Below are positions 10,906 through 23,249 of a DNA stretch of 64,000 nucleotides, piece after piece. Every line of letters begins with the position of its first letter. Within the stretch, counting starts at the first letter, position 1. The DNA is from Cucumis sativus (Eukaryota > Streptophyta > Magnoliopsida > Cucurbitales > Cucurbitaceae): positions 19,515,489 through 19,579,488 of the forward strand of contig NC_026655.2 in the NCBI RefSeq assembly GCF_000004075.3, in the 5' to 3' direction. A model generated the notes under the pieces. It searched no databases, was not told the DNA's origin, and saw only the letters and a program-made list of their open reading frames with translations. The position numbers and the translations under genes are program-made.

Positions 10906-11911
10906 ATGATTCTCTCCTACTATTTTTTCTAGCGTAAAAAAAAGAAAAATAAATTAGTTAAAATGCGGGGAAAGTGGATTTTTTTCTTTAGAAGGAGAAA
11001 TATAAATTAATATTAAATTAAAAATAATAATTAATTAAAATGTGAGAGAAGATTAAATTAATTTAAATAATTTTTATTTAAAACGATGACTACTACATTT
11101 TTTAATTCAAAATCCTATTTTTTAATTTAAATTATTAATTAACACATTTAAAACTTTTTTTAGTTCAACACATTTTAATATTTACCGGTCACATTTTAAC
11201 TAATTTCTTAAAACTCTTAATTTCCTCACATTTTAACTAATTCACATTTTAATTAAATTAAAGAAATTAAACTATAAAGATGAAGAAAAAAATTAAAAAG
11301 AAATAGAATCAAGACTGGACCAAGGAAGAAGAACAAAAACTGTATTATTTTCATAAATAGCTGTGAAAGAGTAATAATTTGATAAATAGTTTTTGAAAAT
11401 TTAATATAAGTAAATTATGTAAAAAGAGAGTAAAAATTCTTTTAAACTGAATATATATATAAAGATAACAGAGAAATGGGCGAGATTTCAAAACTCACCC
11501 ATGAAAAATAATAACATAAACGAATTATTTAGGTACAAGATCTAAATTGACTCAGAAATTTCACAAATGTCCTAAACTAAAATTTATATTTTCTTGATTA
11601 AGATTTAGTATATTTTTTAGACAACTATAACCTATTATTGTTAACATTCTTAGGGCTTCCATCTGTCGTCGGCAACGTCTTTATCCTTCAATTTTTTCTG
11701 TCTTTTCTTTTGACCGCAACGATTTTATATTATCTCTACCACGTTAATAATTTGAGTGCTTCCATCAGTCGTTGACAACGACTTCATCCTTCAATTTTTT
11801 TGGTCTTTTCTTCTAGTATTGACGATATATATTTTGGTCATGTTCATTATATTTTGTTTAATTTTCTATTTTTCCGTCCGATATACCCTTTCATACACGA
11901 ATTATATATCC

Positions 11912-11955
<44 letters not shown>

Positions 11956-12189
11956 TTTTTTACACATATGCTACTAAATAACACATTTATGTTTTGTGTT
12001 CTATTTTATATATACTACTGCATATATTCAATAATACATTCACAACTTTTTCTTTTAGTTAGGTAAGTTTTTCTTACTAAAATTATATCATAGTGTATAC
12101 ACATATTATGTAACAAATCAATATTTTTTATTTTAATTATTATATACTACTACAAAATACATATTTTATATATACTATTTATAAACTAG
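10906..12189. other. AT-rich intergenic DNA with tandem repeat and (AT)n tract
   Basis: No gene is seen. A unit of about 105 bp is repeated twice, starting near 11651 and 11755; both begin with GCTTCCATC and share CTTCAATTTTTT and GTCTTTTCTT. An AT dinucleotide run lies at 11914-11949. The open frames over this tract (11756-12066) are Ile/Tyr/Phe-rich translations of simple sequence and I reject them as genes. Confidence 0.6.
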
Positions 12190-12722
12190 TTTAACAAATT
12201 GATAGTATAACCTTTCATTCATAAAATATACAATGTATTATTTCATATATACTATTCACAAACCACTTTTCCATTCAATCACTTTTTCATATAATTCTCT
12301 ATATCTTCAATTATTTCATCAAAGTTCCTACGTCGCAAATATATTTAGTTTTCCTCGACATTACATATAATAGAGAACAACTAAAATATACACCGTATTA
12401 TTCAATATATACTATAATTACGTGAAATATATGAAAAATAATGCAAAACGAAAGAAAGAATGGACGAAGAGAGAAATTGGAAAGTGAGAGAGAGAACGAG
12501 AGTAAAGAATTTTTGAACAAAATCACTAAAAGAAAAATAATTAAGAAATAATTTTTATTATAATATTATCATAATAGAATTAATCACTTACCATATTTAT
12601 ATAGGATATCTAATAAATGCAAATTTTAATCTTTGTTCATTTTTTAAAAAGTATATTATTAATAATAAATATGGGTAAATTGGTCATTTGGATCTTATAT
12701 TTGTGTAAAATATTAGTCAATT
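12190..12722 (+). repeat. Left arm of a large dispersed inverted repeat
   Basis: This segment matches the complement of 23250-23640. Shared words include TTTCATTCATAAAATATA, ATGAAAAATAATGCAAAACG, GGATATCTAATAAATGCAAA (with one change) and TTATATTTGTGTAAAATATTAG. An extra stretch of about 140 bp is present on this side. The two arms enclose about 10.5 kb that includes the third purine permease. They look like ends of an old DNA transposon family, with a terminal word near GGGTAAATTGGTCATTTGG. Confidence 0.6.
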
Positions 12723-14220
12723 TAAGACATTTCTTCAAAATTTGAAAAAATTAAGTCAATCTTGTAATATAGTATACAATTTTAGGTCATCTTAGTTAAA
12801 GATCCAAAGTAAAAACTAAAGAAAAAAAAGATTGAAAAGGAGAGAGAAACAAATGTAAAGGGAATAGAGAAAACAAAATGGAGTGAAAAAAAGATCGCAC
12901 ACAATGTTTTGTAATGCATTTCGCAAAAATGAGAAAATTTTAAAGATAATTGTAATTGATAACCATTTGAAAAATAATAATTAAGATTATAACAACATTT
13001 AGAAAAATTGTAAACATAGCAAAATTAAATAGAATACGTGATAAACTCATATGATCTATTAGTGATAGACCAATATTTACAACATGGTCTATATCATTGA
13101 TGAAATTTGACAAATTTTGCTATATTTGTAAATTTTTTAAAATGTTGTTATATTTTAAATTTAATTGCTAAATTTGTTGCTATCTCAAATTTAAATTCTA
13201 AAGCCTCACCCGAAAAAATGGAAAAATGCTCTTAAAATTTGAATAATTTTGGTGAATTTACATTAACGTTTCATCTTCTCCTATCTTGAGGAGCACAATT
13301 TCTTCCCACTTCTTCTCTGATTACGTTAGGGTTAAAACCAACTTCTTCTAAATCCGATTTCCATTTTCTTCCTCGTCTGATTCACTATTATACTTCTTAG
13401 AAAACAAAAGAATGAGTTGAGATATTTTTTAGTTTACTATACACAGCTAGTTTGTTGCATATCTGACTTCTCTATTTTTTAGAAATATCTAACAAATATT
13501 GTTTTAGATTTGAGTTGCATGTTATAATTGTTGTGTAGAAATAATTGAGATTGACATCTGATTGCCACTTCCATTGATATTTGGAGATTGCCAACACTGT
13601 TTTAGATTTGAGTTGTATGTCATATAGTTGTAGAAATAATTCAGAATTCTCTAAAGAATGTGTGAGAAACATTTGAAAGTGGAAGAATTAGTGGACAAGT
13701 TGTTAAACATGATGTCAGTGACAATATATCTTACAAATTTGTCCGATACAAAATCACCTACGTTCCGAGCCCAAGTTTAGCAATTACAACAAAAGTACTT
13801 ATCACTCCCTCTTCTGTGACTCTCGTGTTCCCTCACATTCATTATATTTAGTCTAAATATAATATTTCTACAATAACTACCAAACGAAAATTTTAGCAAC
13901 AAGCACAAAAACTTTCAACACACACCTAATCTAGAGGATGTTAACTTAGGGGAGAACAAGTATTCCTTGCATGAGAATAAGATCCACAAAATCTACAAAT
14001 CACATCCAATTATACATGGAAGGAATATTCCTTGCTTTAACATGTTGCTCAAATTGTCTTTACTAAATGAGTCAACCAATGCAACAACACTAAGGTCTTT
14101 TACTCTCAAGAACACAATGAGATTGCAATATTTGGAGAATGAACTTGCTAGAACAACTTGTAATTTTTCTAGTTTAGAATTTTTTTAAAAAATAAACACT
14201 TCGTGTTTTGAAATGAGTTT
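12723..14220. other. AT-rich intergenic DNA with a dispersed repeat copy
   Basis: A copy of the dispersed repeat described at 1125-1262 lies at about 13010-13190, with GATCTATTAGTGATAGACC and TTTTGCTATATTTGTAA. A direct repeat of about 90 bp occurs at about 13497-13640: AACA(A/C)T(A)TTGTTTTAGATTTGAGTTG... recurs with ATGT(T/C)ATA and TGTAGAAATAATT. The part after 13900 may be the decayed 5' region of the gag remnant that follows. No intact gene is seen. Confidence 0.45.
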
Positions 14221-14496
14221 ATGTCATTTATTTCTACGATACAATATTGGATAAATCAACTATCATTGAGTTGGAAAACTTGCTCGAATCAAGAAGAATT
14301 GAAGAAGAAACAAATGGTTGGCAACAAGCAATCTCAACCCGAGGTGGAAGTTGTTCTTTATGCAGAAGATAAGGGAAGAGCTAATTGTTCTTTCAAACGT
14401 TCTTGTAATGACAGCAATGATTCCAAGGTTGAAGTGCAAATTGACAAGGGATGTTTTAGGTGTGGCAAGCCAGGGCACATCAAACATGATTGTTAG
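14221..14496 (+). pseudogene. Ty1/copia gag remnant with zinc knuckle
   Basis: The open stretch encodes 91 residues and ends with CFRCGKPGHIKHDC, a perfect C-x2-C-x4-H-x4-C nucleocapsid knuckle, directly before a TAG. The preceding residues are Lys/Gln-rich with a Trp-Lys start, like the gag linker of plant copia polyproteins. No protease, integrase or reverse transcriptase follows within 2 kb, so this is an isolated fragment. The adjoining open frame at 13967-14188 may be earlier gag, but I could not confirm it. Confidence 0.6.
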
Positions 14497-15412
14497 ACGA
14501 AGGTATAGTGTCTCATCGTTGTGGAATATGACTAAATTGTCCGAAACGGAAGCAAATGTTGTACATGAAAGTAACAAACCTTAGCAAGCTAAATGGGACT
14601 TGTTCCAAAGCCAAAGAATTTCAAGTTAGTTACTTGTAAATGAGTTTATAAATTGAACAAAAAGCTTGATGGTACTATTCATAGGAATAAACTTGTCTTC
14701 TCGCTCCTGATTTTCCACAACAATATGGTTTGCATTGTTTTCACTTTGATGAAGGTAGAACTCAATTGAGACACTTGATGCATTCTCTTCTTCCCATTTG
14801 ATGCTTTTGGGATCTTTTGTCCACAGGAACATACAGGTACCAGTTGAGCTAAGCTCATGTTGGCACCTTCATCTTCTTTTACTAACCCTTTTTTTTTAAT
14901 CAATTTTAGAACAATAACTGTCCTCCACTAAAATTTTAAAATATAGCTTTAAATATGTTTTAAAGAGTTTTGAATGTGCATAAATTTTGTGTCCTACTTT
15001 TTTAAATAGGGATTAAAATTAGCAATATACATATAGATAGAGATGACAGAAAACAAAAGTTTTGAAAGTACAGAAACTAAATTCAACAGAACCCACTTCC
15101 TTATCAAATACAATACAAATGCAAAGATATCAATAATAATAATTTAAAAAATCAGGCATCAAGGCTAGAGCAAGCAAGCCATGTGTTTGTTTTAAAAGAG
15201 TGGGACAACAAAACGGGGTCGTAAACTCTGTACTCCACAAGCAACAAGTCAAACCTCCCACAAGATGGAAGGAAGAATGAAACCTAACTCTCGAAAAGAG
15301 AATGAACTTTCAGCAATAAACCAAACAATTTGCAGAATATGTTCCCACCAGCAACACCATCGAAGCCTTCCCATCAAAACCCACAATACAAAAAAGAAAA
15401 AAAAAAATGCAT
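14497..15412. other. Intergenic DNA, no recognised gene
   Basis: The sequence from about 15130 on is less AT-rich than its surroundings and could be an untranslated region of a minus-strand transcript ending here. This idea rests only on composition and on the small open frame at 15413-15526. I see no domain or repeat match. Confidence 0.3.
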
Positions 15413-15526
15413 TTATACATACCCTTTTGCCCTTGGATATGGGTGTCGCATTAGCATGGCGCTCCAGAGCCCCCACATCTCTTTGGGACATTTCGTCGAA
15501 AACCTGTCAGTTGCAGTTGTAAGCAT
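15413..15526 (-). CDS. Candidate small open frame, 37 residues, unknown
   Basis: A minus-strand ATG at 15526 opens 37 codons to a TAA at 15413. The peptide is unusual for this AT-rich region: it has two Trp, four Met and three Pro, and the words KCPKEMWGLWSAMLM and RHPYPRAKGY. An in-frame TAG lies just upstream, so it is not the continuation of a longer frame unless spliced; a CTGACAG acceptor-like word falls inside it at about 15504. The opposite strand is also open here (15330-15539). The moderate GC content sets off 15240-15700 as an island. I do not recognise it and cannot say which strand, if either, is coding. Confidence 0.2.
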   Translation of the reverse strand: MLTTATDRFSTKCPKEMWGLWSAMLMRHPYPRAKGYV

Positions 15527-15699
15527 AGAGCACCACTAATAGATACATTCTGGTTCTGCCCTAAGTTAAACACCAAAAGTTGAATTGATCCTTGAATGTT
15601 TGAAATGATACGATTTATGACGTTGAGCCGACAGAAATATGTGGAAGCCAAACTTGACTCGGCATGGCCGAATGACCCCCCCACCCCAACCGTTTAACC

Positions 15700-18600
15700 T
15701 TGCCCAGCTTTTTCTTTTTTAAAACTATTTCTCACTTTTTTTTTTTTTTCAAATGAAGAAATATGATTTTAGAGTATATATTTTTTCATTTTCTATTTTC
15801 CCAGTAATTATAATACTTTTATGAAATTAAGCTTCCCTTATTTGGGATGGAAATAGGGTTTTCTAAAGTTATTATTAAAATAACTAGTTACTTCATTACA
15901 CATATTTGTCACCTATTTCGACCATATCTATACATTTTAAATAGTTTGTACTTCATAACTATTAATTCATATCCTTTCTATTTGTATAGAACAAAAGTTG
16001 ATGATGATCACTCTTAAGATAATGTGTGAAACAAATTTTTTTTCTAATTTTAAACAATTTAAAGTAGAGTAAAATTTATCATCTATCGCGGATAGACTAT
16101 ATTTATAAATTTTTTTGCCTTTTGTTATATTTACTAATATTTTCAATCAAGTTGTGATATTTTCAACCGATCCAAACCATTATGAGTGAATCATTTAGGT
16201 CTCATTTCACGACAATTTATTTTTTTAAGTTTTTAATTAATTTTTTAAAATTAACTAATTAAGCTTATAGATATTGTTTTTCCTCAAAGTTCATATATTT
16301 GGTTGTTGTTTTCTTTTTAAAATAACTTCATCTTTTTAACTTTTGACTAAAAAATCCAAGTAATTTTTAAAGGTAGGCGAAATTTTAATAATAAAATTGA
16401 AAAAAAATTATAAATATTTGATGGACTTTACTATTTTTTAACACTGGTTGAAAGTAATTTTGTAAATAAATTGCATGCTTAAAAAATTGTTTGTTACTTT
16501 GTTAATTGTAGAAGGCTTATATTGGCCTAAATTGAACTAACTTCGTTTGATTTATGGAAAAAAAAAAAAAAAAATTTATCGAGCAATTATATTCACCCAT
16601 ATCTCTCCCTTCTACTTTTCCACCAAATTTTAATACCATGCTTTGCCAATCCTTTTTGTTGGTGTATGCTGATACTTGTCACATCACATTCTTCAAAATT
16701 TTCGCTTTTCATTCTAACAATTAATGTTCGTTATATTTGAGATTAAATATTTTCTTTTGTATTGATTCGCTATTTGTAATATTTTTTCACTAATAGATCA
16801 TATTATTCAATTGTATTAAACAGATCACACTATCTATTTATTTTAATGAATTATTGAATCAAACCTATTCACTTTCCGATTGTTTTTCTTTTCTTTTTTC
16901 ACATGTTTTAAATTATTTTTTAAAACTTCACTATCACAACATATCATCAACTTTCAAAATGTCACGTAGATAATAATAAAATTACAATATTTTTTCACTA
17001 ATAGATCGTATTTCGTTCTTTCAAACTCTTCTTTTATTTTACTCTAAATTTGAGTACGCTAAATAGGTCTTAAGTTTCGTAAGACCATTGATTGAATTCC
17101 ATTAGTGCCAAAAACACAAGACCTTCGTGTTTAAGAAATCCACAGAAAAAAAATACTCGGGTTTCACACACCATTTAAGAGATAGAGAATAAGAGAGGCT
17201 TTCGCATTTCTTAAATGCATCATTATAAGAAAATAATAAAGAACAATAACATTCCAAACACACTTTTCTTTTAGTATGGAAGAATGTTTTATAATTTATA
17301 CATTGTTACTCGTTATAGGGTAAAAAATATTCATATTCTTTAAAAAAACCCGAAACATTACACTTAATTTTCAATAAATACTTCAAAATTAACCTCGAGT
17401 AGAAATTAACTAAAAATGTTTTATGATAATTGGATATGAAATAAGTGTGTTGTGAGCTAGCTAGTGTGGTTGGATCTTAATTTCTATGAATTTTTTATTA
17501 TATATATTTCAAAAGTAGTTTTTGTATAATTCTTAAATGAAAAATAGAAATATTACCTTCTTAAAACATTTAAAACAAAGATTTCTTACAAAGAAAAAAA
17601 CAAAGATGAAAATATTCATAAGTTTCTTTTCTTTTTTTCTTTTCTAATTTAGCTTACATTTCTTTGTTTTTATTCCCCTTTCTTCATGCCCTATTTCCTA
17701 CACACACACACAAATAAAAAAAATCATGCATAGTAAGACCTAAAAGTGATAGGTAGCTTACATTTGATAGATAAAATATGTGGCCATCAATTTTTTTCAC
17801 AAGAACGTTTTAATTAAAGTAATGAAAAATATTATAAATTTAATGTTAATTTTCTATTACGTACCTGTGAAACCAATTGTTTCTATATTCAAAATACAGG
17901 ATTGAGAAGTTTTAACTTCTAATATCTAACTTTATGCAAATTGAACTAATTCATACGGACAAAGAGAAGTAAAGTAAAGTCTAACATCTATTCTTAAAAA
18001 ATTAGCATTCTTTTAGCAAAAAATGTAAATCAACATTTTTTTAAAAAGCAATCTTCCTTAGACACAACTAACATCAACACAATCTTCATGGAGAATAATA
18101 GAGAACAACAATTTGAAAAGCAAAACTCTCCACTTCTCGAGTAGAAAGAAGAAGAAGGTAGTTAGAACACCGAAATAATAAAAGAAACAATTCAAACAAA
18201 TGTATGAGCCACAAAATTACATAAGAAAACGAGAACAATTAACCTAAGCAAAGATACTTGTAGATTGTGTTTCTATTTTTAAGAGAATCGATGACGACTC
18301 AACGAAAGCACACTTAATTTCAATTGAATTAACGTCAACTTCAAATTAAATGTAGGATCTTTAGTTAGGTATATGTCGATCGATCAATAGAGTCATTATT
18401 CCATAGACGGACCAATCCAAGTAAAGATGTATAGGAATGAAAGAAGAGAATTAGGATTATAGGGTTGAATTGGATGAATTTAGTTAAAATTAATTTGGCA
18501 TTAGGACAAATCACTCTGTCATTTTCCCCTTCTCATATTTCAATGTTTGCTGACAGCTAATTTATCTTTATCCTAAATCCTCTTTTAGAAAAAATAAATG

Positions 18601-19147
18601 CTTTAATTTTCCAATGGCGACGAAATTTTTTAATCATTACATTCCTATAATACTTTGAAGAATATTTAGATTCATTCTTTTAGGTTATTTCACTACCCAC
18701 CGATAAACACACACAAAAAGAAGATAAAAACTAAAAATATAGAAAAACCTACCCATTTTTTAGATAAAATATTAGTTTAGTTATTTAGATTCGTGATATT
18801 TTATTATATTTTTATAAATATTTTAATTTATTTTTGCTAAACTCAAATATAAATGATCGAATATTTATGCTAGAAGTATATTTTATAACATAGAGATTGA
18901 CATTTTTTAAATTATGAACTCTATATTAATTCATAAATAATATCGACCAAAAATCAATTTATTTTGATTTTAGTTTTGTAATTTTTATGGAAACTATTAG
19001 TAGAATATCATTCACCACTCAAATACTTTAATTTTGTGTCCCATTTATAGCCCCTTTCCCTATTTAAGTCCTTTCATATCTTATCTCTCTTTTCTATGCT
19101 CTCTCTTTTCTCTCTCTCTCACAAAATTTCTTCCAACTTTAGAGCAT
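15700..19147. other. Long AT-rich intergenic stretch and 5' flank of the third permease
   Basis: I see no gene in these 3.4 kb. A dispersed-repeat copy with ATCTATCGCGGATAGAC lies at about 16060-16150. The word ATTTTTTCACTAATAGATC is present twice (about 16780 and 16989), suggesting an old repeat. Homopolymer runs are common, for example A17 at about 16558-16574. Just before the permease ATG are pyrimidine-rich tracts, CTCTCTTTTCTCTCTCTCTC at 19100-19120, and the word TATTTAAG at about 19061, which could act as a TATA box about 85 bp before the start. Confidence 0.5.
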
Positions 19148-22100
19148 ATGGGAAATCATGGAGAATTGCAGCTACAATTTGGGAGTAAGTCTTTCTTTTT
19201 TTTCCTTTTTTTCCCCTTCAATCTAATGGTATATTTATAGATTATTTTATTGACGGAGGTAACATATCGACCATGAAATTCTTGGTAAATTTTCACCCAC
19301 ATGAAAATCTAGTTGAAAGAATATTGCTCATAAGTCACTAACATAGACATAGTTGTTGACTGTCCTAATTAACTTCATTTCCATCTTAATGTCTTCTTTT
19401 TATGCTAAGAAATATTCTTTCTTTGCTAAAATGGTAGATTTTTGTTTGTAAGTTTCACCTGGTTGTAGGGTCATGAATGTGTTTATTGATTTATTTTGTA
19501 GTTTTATGTCTCCAAATTTTCACTCTGGACCTCTCTCAATAAACAAAATACAATTATTATTATTATTTTTTTTTTTTGTCAATTATGAGGTAGAAAATTT
19601 GAATTTTCGACTTTTAGGAATGAAAGTTATACGTCAATTACTATCCTTTTAATAAGACAAATTAGAAGTTTTTGTATGGATGTCCCATTACTTCACAAAA
19701 GATGATACGTAGAACTTTTTACTTATATCATCATTCACTGTCATAATTTGTAAGCTTATAGGAATAAGTATGTGTATCATTGTAACGTGATGTGACCTCC
19801 CTATTGCAATTTTTTTTTTTTTTGTGTTTTATTTTTTTCTCAAAATTAGTTATTTTTTGTTCACAAAATGAATATAATCGGGATAAGGATGGTCATCGGG
19901 ATTTGGATCCTTTGGTTATCTAAACGTTTTTTTTATCTAAACGGTAAAAGTGTAAATGGTCATATAGAAAGTGCCTAAATAATCGTGTAAGAGGGTAAAC
20001 GATCACAATCATTTGAAAGCTAAATGATCGTGTAAGAGGTTGTACACACATATGTCTATGGTATGAGATGATTTAAAACTAAACTGAAGCCAAACCAAAC
20101 ATGAGAATTTGGTTTCGATTCGGTTTGACACAGATGAACAATTCGGTTCAATTTAAGATAAGAATTTTTTTACATTCTACGATTCAGTGCAATTCAGCTT
20201 CAAACCAAACTAAACCAAACCATGAACACCCTACTTAAATTAGTTGAGAAGTACTATATTTAATTTATATAATTTAACTCATTTTAAATATTATATATAT
20301 ACAAATATATACTTAACCAATTGCATCCTACTCTTTTATCATATTAATATGTTTGGTTATACATGAGACAGAAACCGAAGACGAAGAGAAAAGCATGAAA
20401 GTGAGCCCTGGAAAGCAAACAAGCTCCGTGAACCTAATCCAACAACAACCAAGAATAAGTAGCACAAAAACCAAAGGAACTTACCAAAGATGGCTAAGAA
20501 TTGGTGTTTACATTTTCTTGCTCCTTGCTGGCCAGTCAGTGGGAGTTATGCTTGGGAGGCTCTATTTTGACAAAGGTGGCAATAGCAAATGGTTGGCAAC
20601 TTTAGTTTCATTAATAGGTTTTCCTCTTCTCCTTCCACTCTACATGATAAAATCACTCAATACTTCTTCACCTTCTTCTAATATCACCCTCCAATCAAAT
20701 CCACCCACATCACCTGCAAAACTTGCCTTTGTTTATGTCTCTCTTGGCCTTCTTGTTGCTCTTGGTTGCTTTCTTTACTCTGTGGGATTAATGTACCTTC
20801 CTGTCTCAACTTACTCCCTTATTTGTGCTTCTCAGTTGGCCTTCAATGCCTTGTTTTCTTACTTCTTCAATGGCCTTGTGTTCACCCCTTTCATTGTTAA
20901 CTCTCTTGTTCTTCTTACTATCTCATCCTCTCTCCTCGTCTTTAATACCGAACACGTCTCCGATGGCACCGACCACCTCCCTGTTTCTAGATCTAAGTTT
21001 ATTACAGGTAACCCTAATTCGATGATGTTCATGAATATGTCTTTTATCTTTTTCTTTTTCTCATACTTTTTAGATTTCAACTACCATCTACCTAGTGAAA
21101 AATCCGAACTACTTTTGATCACTTCCCTAATTAGTTAAGGTCGAAATAATATACATCAACAAGTTTTGCAGTGTTAAATTTGTGAATAAGTCTTGTTGAA
21201 TCACTGAATATCTAAAAGAATGATAGATTTAGATATATCAATACACTCTCCCTATCCTTACATTTTTGTTCAAATACTATATGTTAATTAAACCATTAAT
21301 TGACCCCAAAAACTATATTTTTGTTGAAATACTATACGTTAATTAAACCATTAATTGACCCCAAAAACTATAGTTGACTAGTGAAAATAAATTAAGAGCT
21401 TGTTTGGAATGATTAGAGAAAAAAAATGTATTCTTTTATTTAAACTATTTTGATTTGATTAAGAATTTAAAATAAACTTTGAGAGTGTTTAATTTCCAAA
21501 ATCATTTTGAGTGGTTGTAAAGAGTTCAAAAGATTTTCAAAACAACTTAATTTTCTTTAAATCAAACACTTGAAAAGTTAACCTATACACGATATACTAT
21601 ATGTATCAGTACCTCAGACACTCTCTCACTTTTGGACTTGAAGTATATTTATAAGAATCTCACAAATGAAAATCAATATATTTAAATATAAAAAAAAATA
21701 ACATTGTAGAAGTTTGAACATGCGTAACTTTTTCGTACTCTAATAATAAATTAAATCAACAAAAATCCAAAAAGAGGTTAGATTAACCGTTTAAATTGGT
21801 AGGGTATGACAAATTTAATTAATGTCAAAGTAAATATCTCAAATATTATGAAATAATAAGCTATATATATATAGTATTGTTTCTTCCCGTTAGTTTCATG
21901 GTCTTAAATATGAGTAAAAATGTTGACAGGTCAATGAAACAATATTAAATATATATATATATATTAAGTATTGTTTCTTTGTAATAGTTTAATTTTATGG
22001 TCTTAATATGAGTGAAAATGTCGACATGTGAATGAAAATTTTAACATATACTTGATTTACTGTAGGATTTGTTTGCACGGTGTTGGCCTCGGCTGGGTAC

Positions 22101-22610
22101 GGGTTGATGTTATCTTTGACCCAACTAGCCTTCAAGAAGGTGATAAAAAAGGAGAGTTTCAAGGCAGTAATGGACATGATAATTTACCAATCAATAGTTG
22201 CAAGTTCAGTCATATTCATAGGGTTGTTTGCAAGTGGGGAATGGAAAACTTTGAAAGGAGAAATGGATGAATTCCATTTGGGCAAAGTTTCATACCTAAT
22301 GATTTTGCTTTGGACTACAATAAGTTGGCAACTTTTCACTGTTGGTTGCGTGGGCCTCATCTTTGATGTCTCTTCTCTCTTTTCCAATGCCATTAGTGTC
22401 TTGGGTTTGCCTATTGTGCCTGTTTTTGCAGTCATTTTCTTTCACGACAAAATGAATGGAATCAAAATTGTGGCCATGATTTTGGCTGTGTGGGGTTTTG
22501 TTTCCTATGGTTACCAAAATTATCTTGATGATTTCAAGGATTCCTCTAAGGTCGAAAATCGAGATAACTCGAACGAGGTTTCAACGGAGATTGTTCATGT
22601 TCAGCCATGA
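19148..22610 (+). CDS. Purine permease (PUP family transporter), three exons
   Basis: Exons are 19148-19184, 20372-21007 and 22066-22610, with GT-AG borders (GTAAGT, GTAACC; ACAG, TGTAG). They total 1218 nt and encode 405 residues. Exon 1 is 37 nt and phase 1, exactly as in the paralogue at 5294-6872. The protein starts MGNHGELQLQF. Helix 1 lies at about residues 50-70 and is followed by LGRLYFDKGGNSKWL; YLPVSTYSLICASQLAFNA and SSLFSNAISVLGLPIVPV are the later family blocks. The C-terminal tail (about 30 residues after Y-Q-N-Y-L-D-D) is longer and more acidic than in the paralogue. Intron 2 splits the Gly codon of the G-F-V-C-T block in phase 1; the paralogue has no intron there. Substrate unknown; probably a plasma-membrane purine or cytokinin carrier. 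Confidence 0.92.
20060..20235. repeat. AAACCAAACC-type repeat in intron 1 of the third permease
   Basis: The intron holds words such as AAGCCAAACCAAACATG, GGTTTCGATTCGGTTTGA, TTCGGTTCAATTTAAGAT and CAAACTAAACCAAACCATG in both orientations. This pattern of short A/C words and their complements is typical of decayed plant transposon tails. The class could not be fixed. Confidence 0.4.
21258..21373. repeat. Tandem duplication of about 56 bp in intron 2
   Basis: Two nearly identical units share ACTATATGTTAATTAAACC / ACTATACGTTAATTAAACC and ATTGACCCCAAAAACTAT. A second, looser tandem pair lies downstream at about 21872-22045 (GTATTGTTTCTT...ATGGTCTTAA...ATGAGT in each). Both are confined to the intron. 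Confidence 0.75.
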
Positions 22611-23249
22611 TATATATACGAATCACAACAACAGTAGATTGCTTGATCCACCTTCTTTAGTTCCAGTTGAATAGGTAAGTTGATCAAAACAATGCCAACT
22701 TCAAGATCAACAACGCTCCTATTCTCCATTTCCATACCGTTGGACTAAAAGAAATTAGTTATAGTATTGTATCTATTTACGGTTTGATGTCCAATCGGGT
22801 TAGAAATGGAAATTGTATTCTAATCAATTTGGGTCTTTTTCCTTTTCTTCAAAAACTAGAAATGATATTTGGTTTATAATTTGATTGTGTTGTAATGAAT
22901 TTGTATGGAGTAGAGGGTAGTCTAACTTATAATCATTATTTATGCTTTTGTTGTAAAAAAATAATTGAAGATTTATTTTTTTTATTTTTTTCTCCATTTT
23001 ATTAATTATTTGTGTCCCCACTTGTATTTAAATTCAAAAGTGCCATCAATGTAATGAATTTATAGGAGCCTAATTATTCAAAAAGATAATAGTACCTTCA
23101 ACTTCAATAATTGGTATTTTTTTTTTTTTTTTCATAGCATTTTATATCTTGGGCTTGAGTTTGAACTACTCTCAATAAATAGAAGTATTTTAAGTCTAAA
23201 ATGATATATCATATTATAAAATTAATTCAAATTTTCTAAATTTTTCATA
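22611..23249. other. 3' flank of the third permease and AT-rich DNA
   Basis: The 3' UTR probably ends before 23060; AAAATAATTGAAG and TAATGAATTTATAGG words are candidate polyadenylation regions. No gene is seen. Confidence 0.45.

Noticed and set aside
11756-12066. Two overlapping open frames of 64 and 88 codons
   Set aside because: They translate an AT dinucleotide run and its AT-rich flanks (Ile/Tyr/Phe strings), with no domain or splice context.
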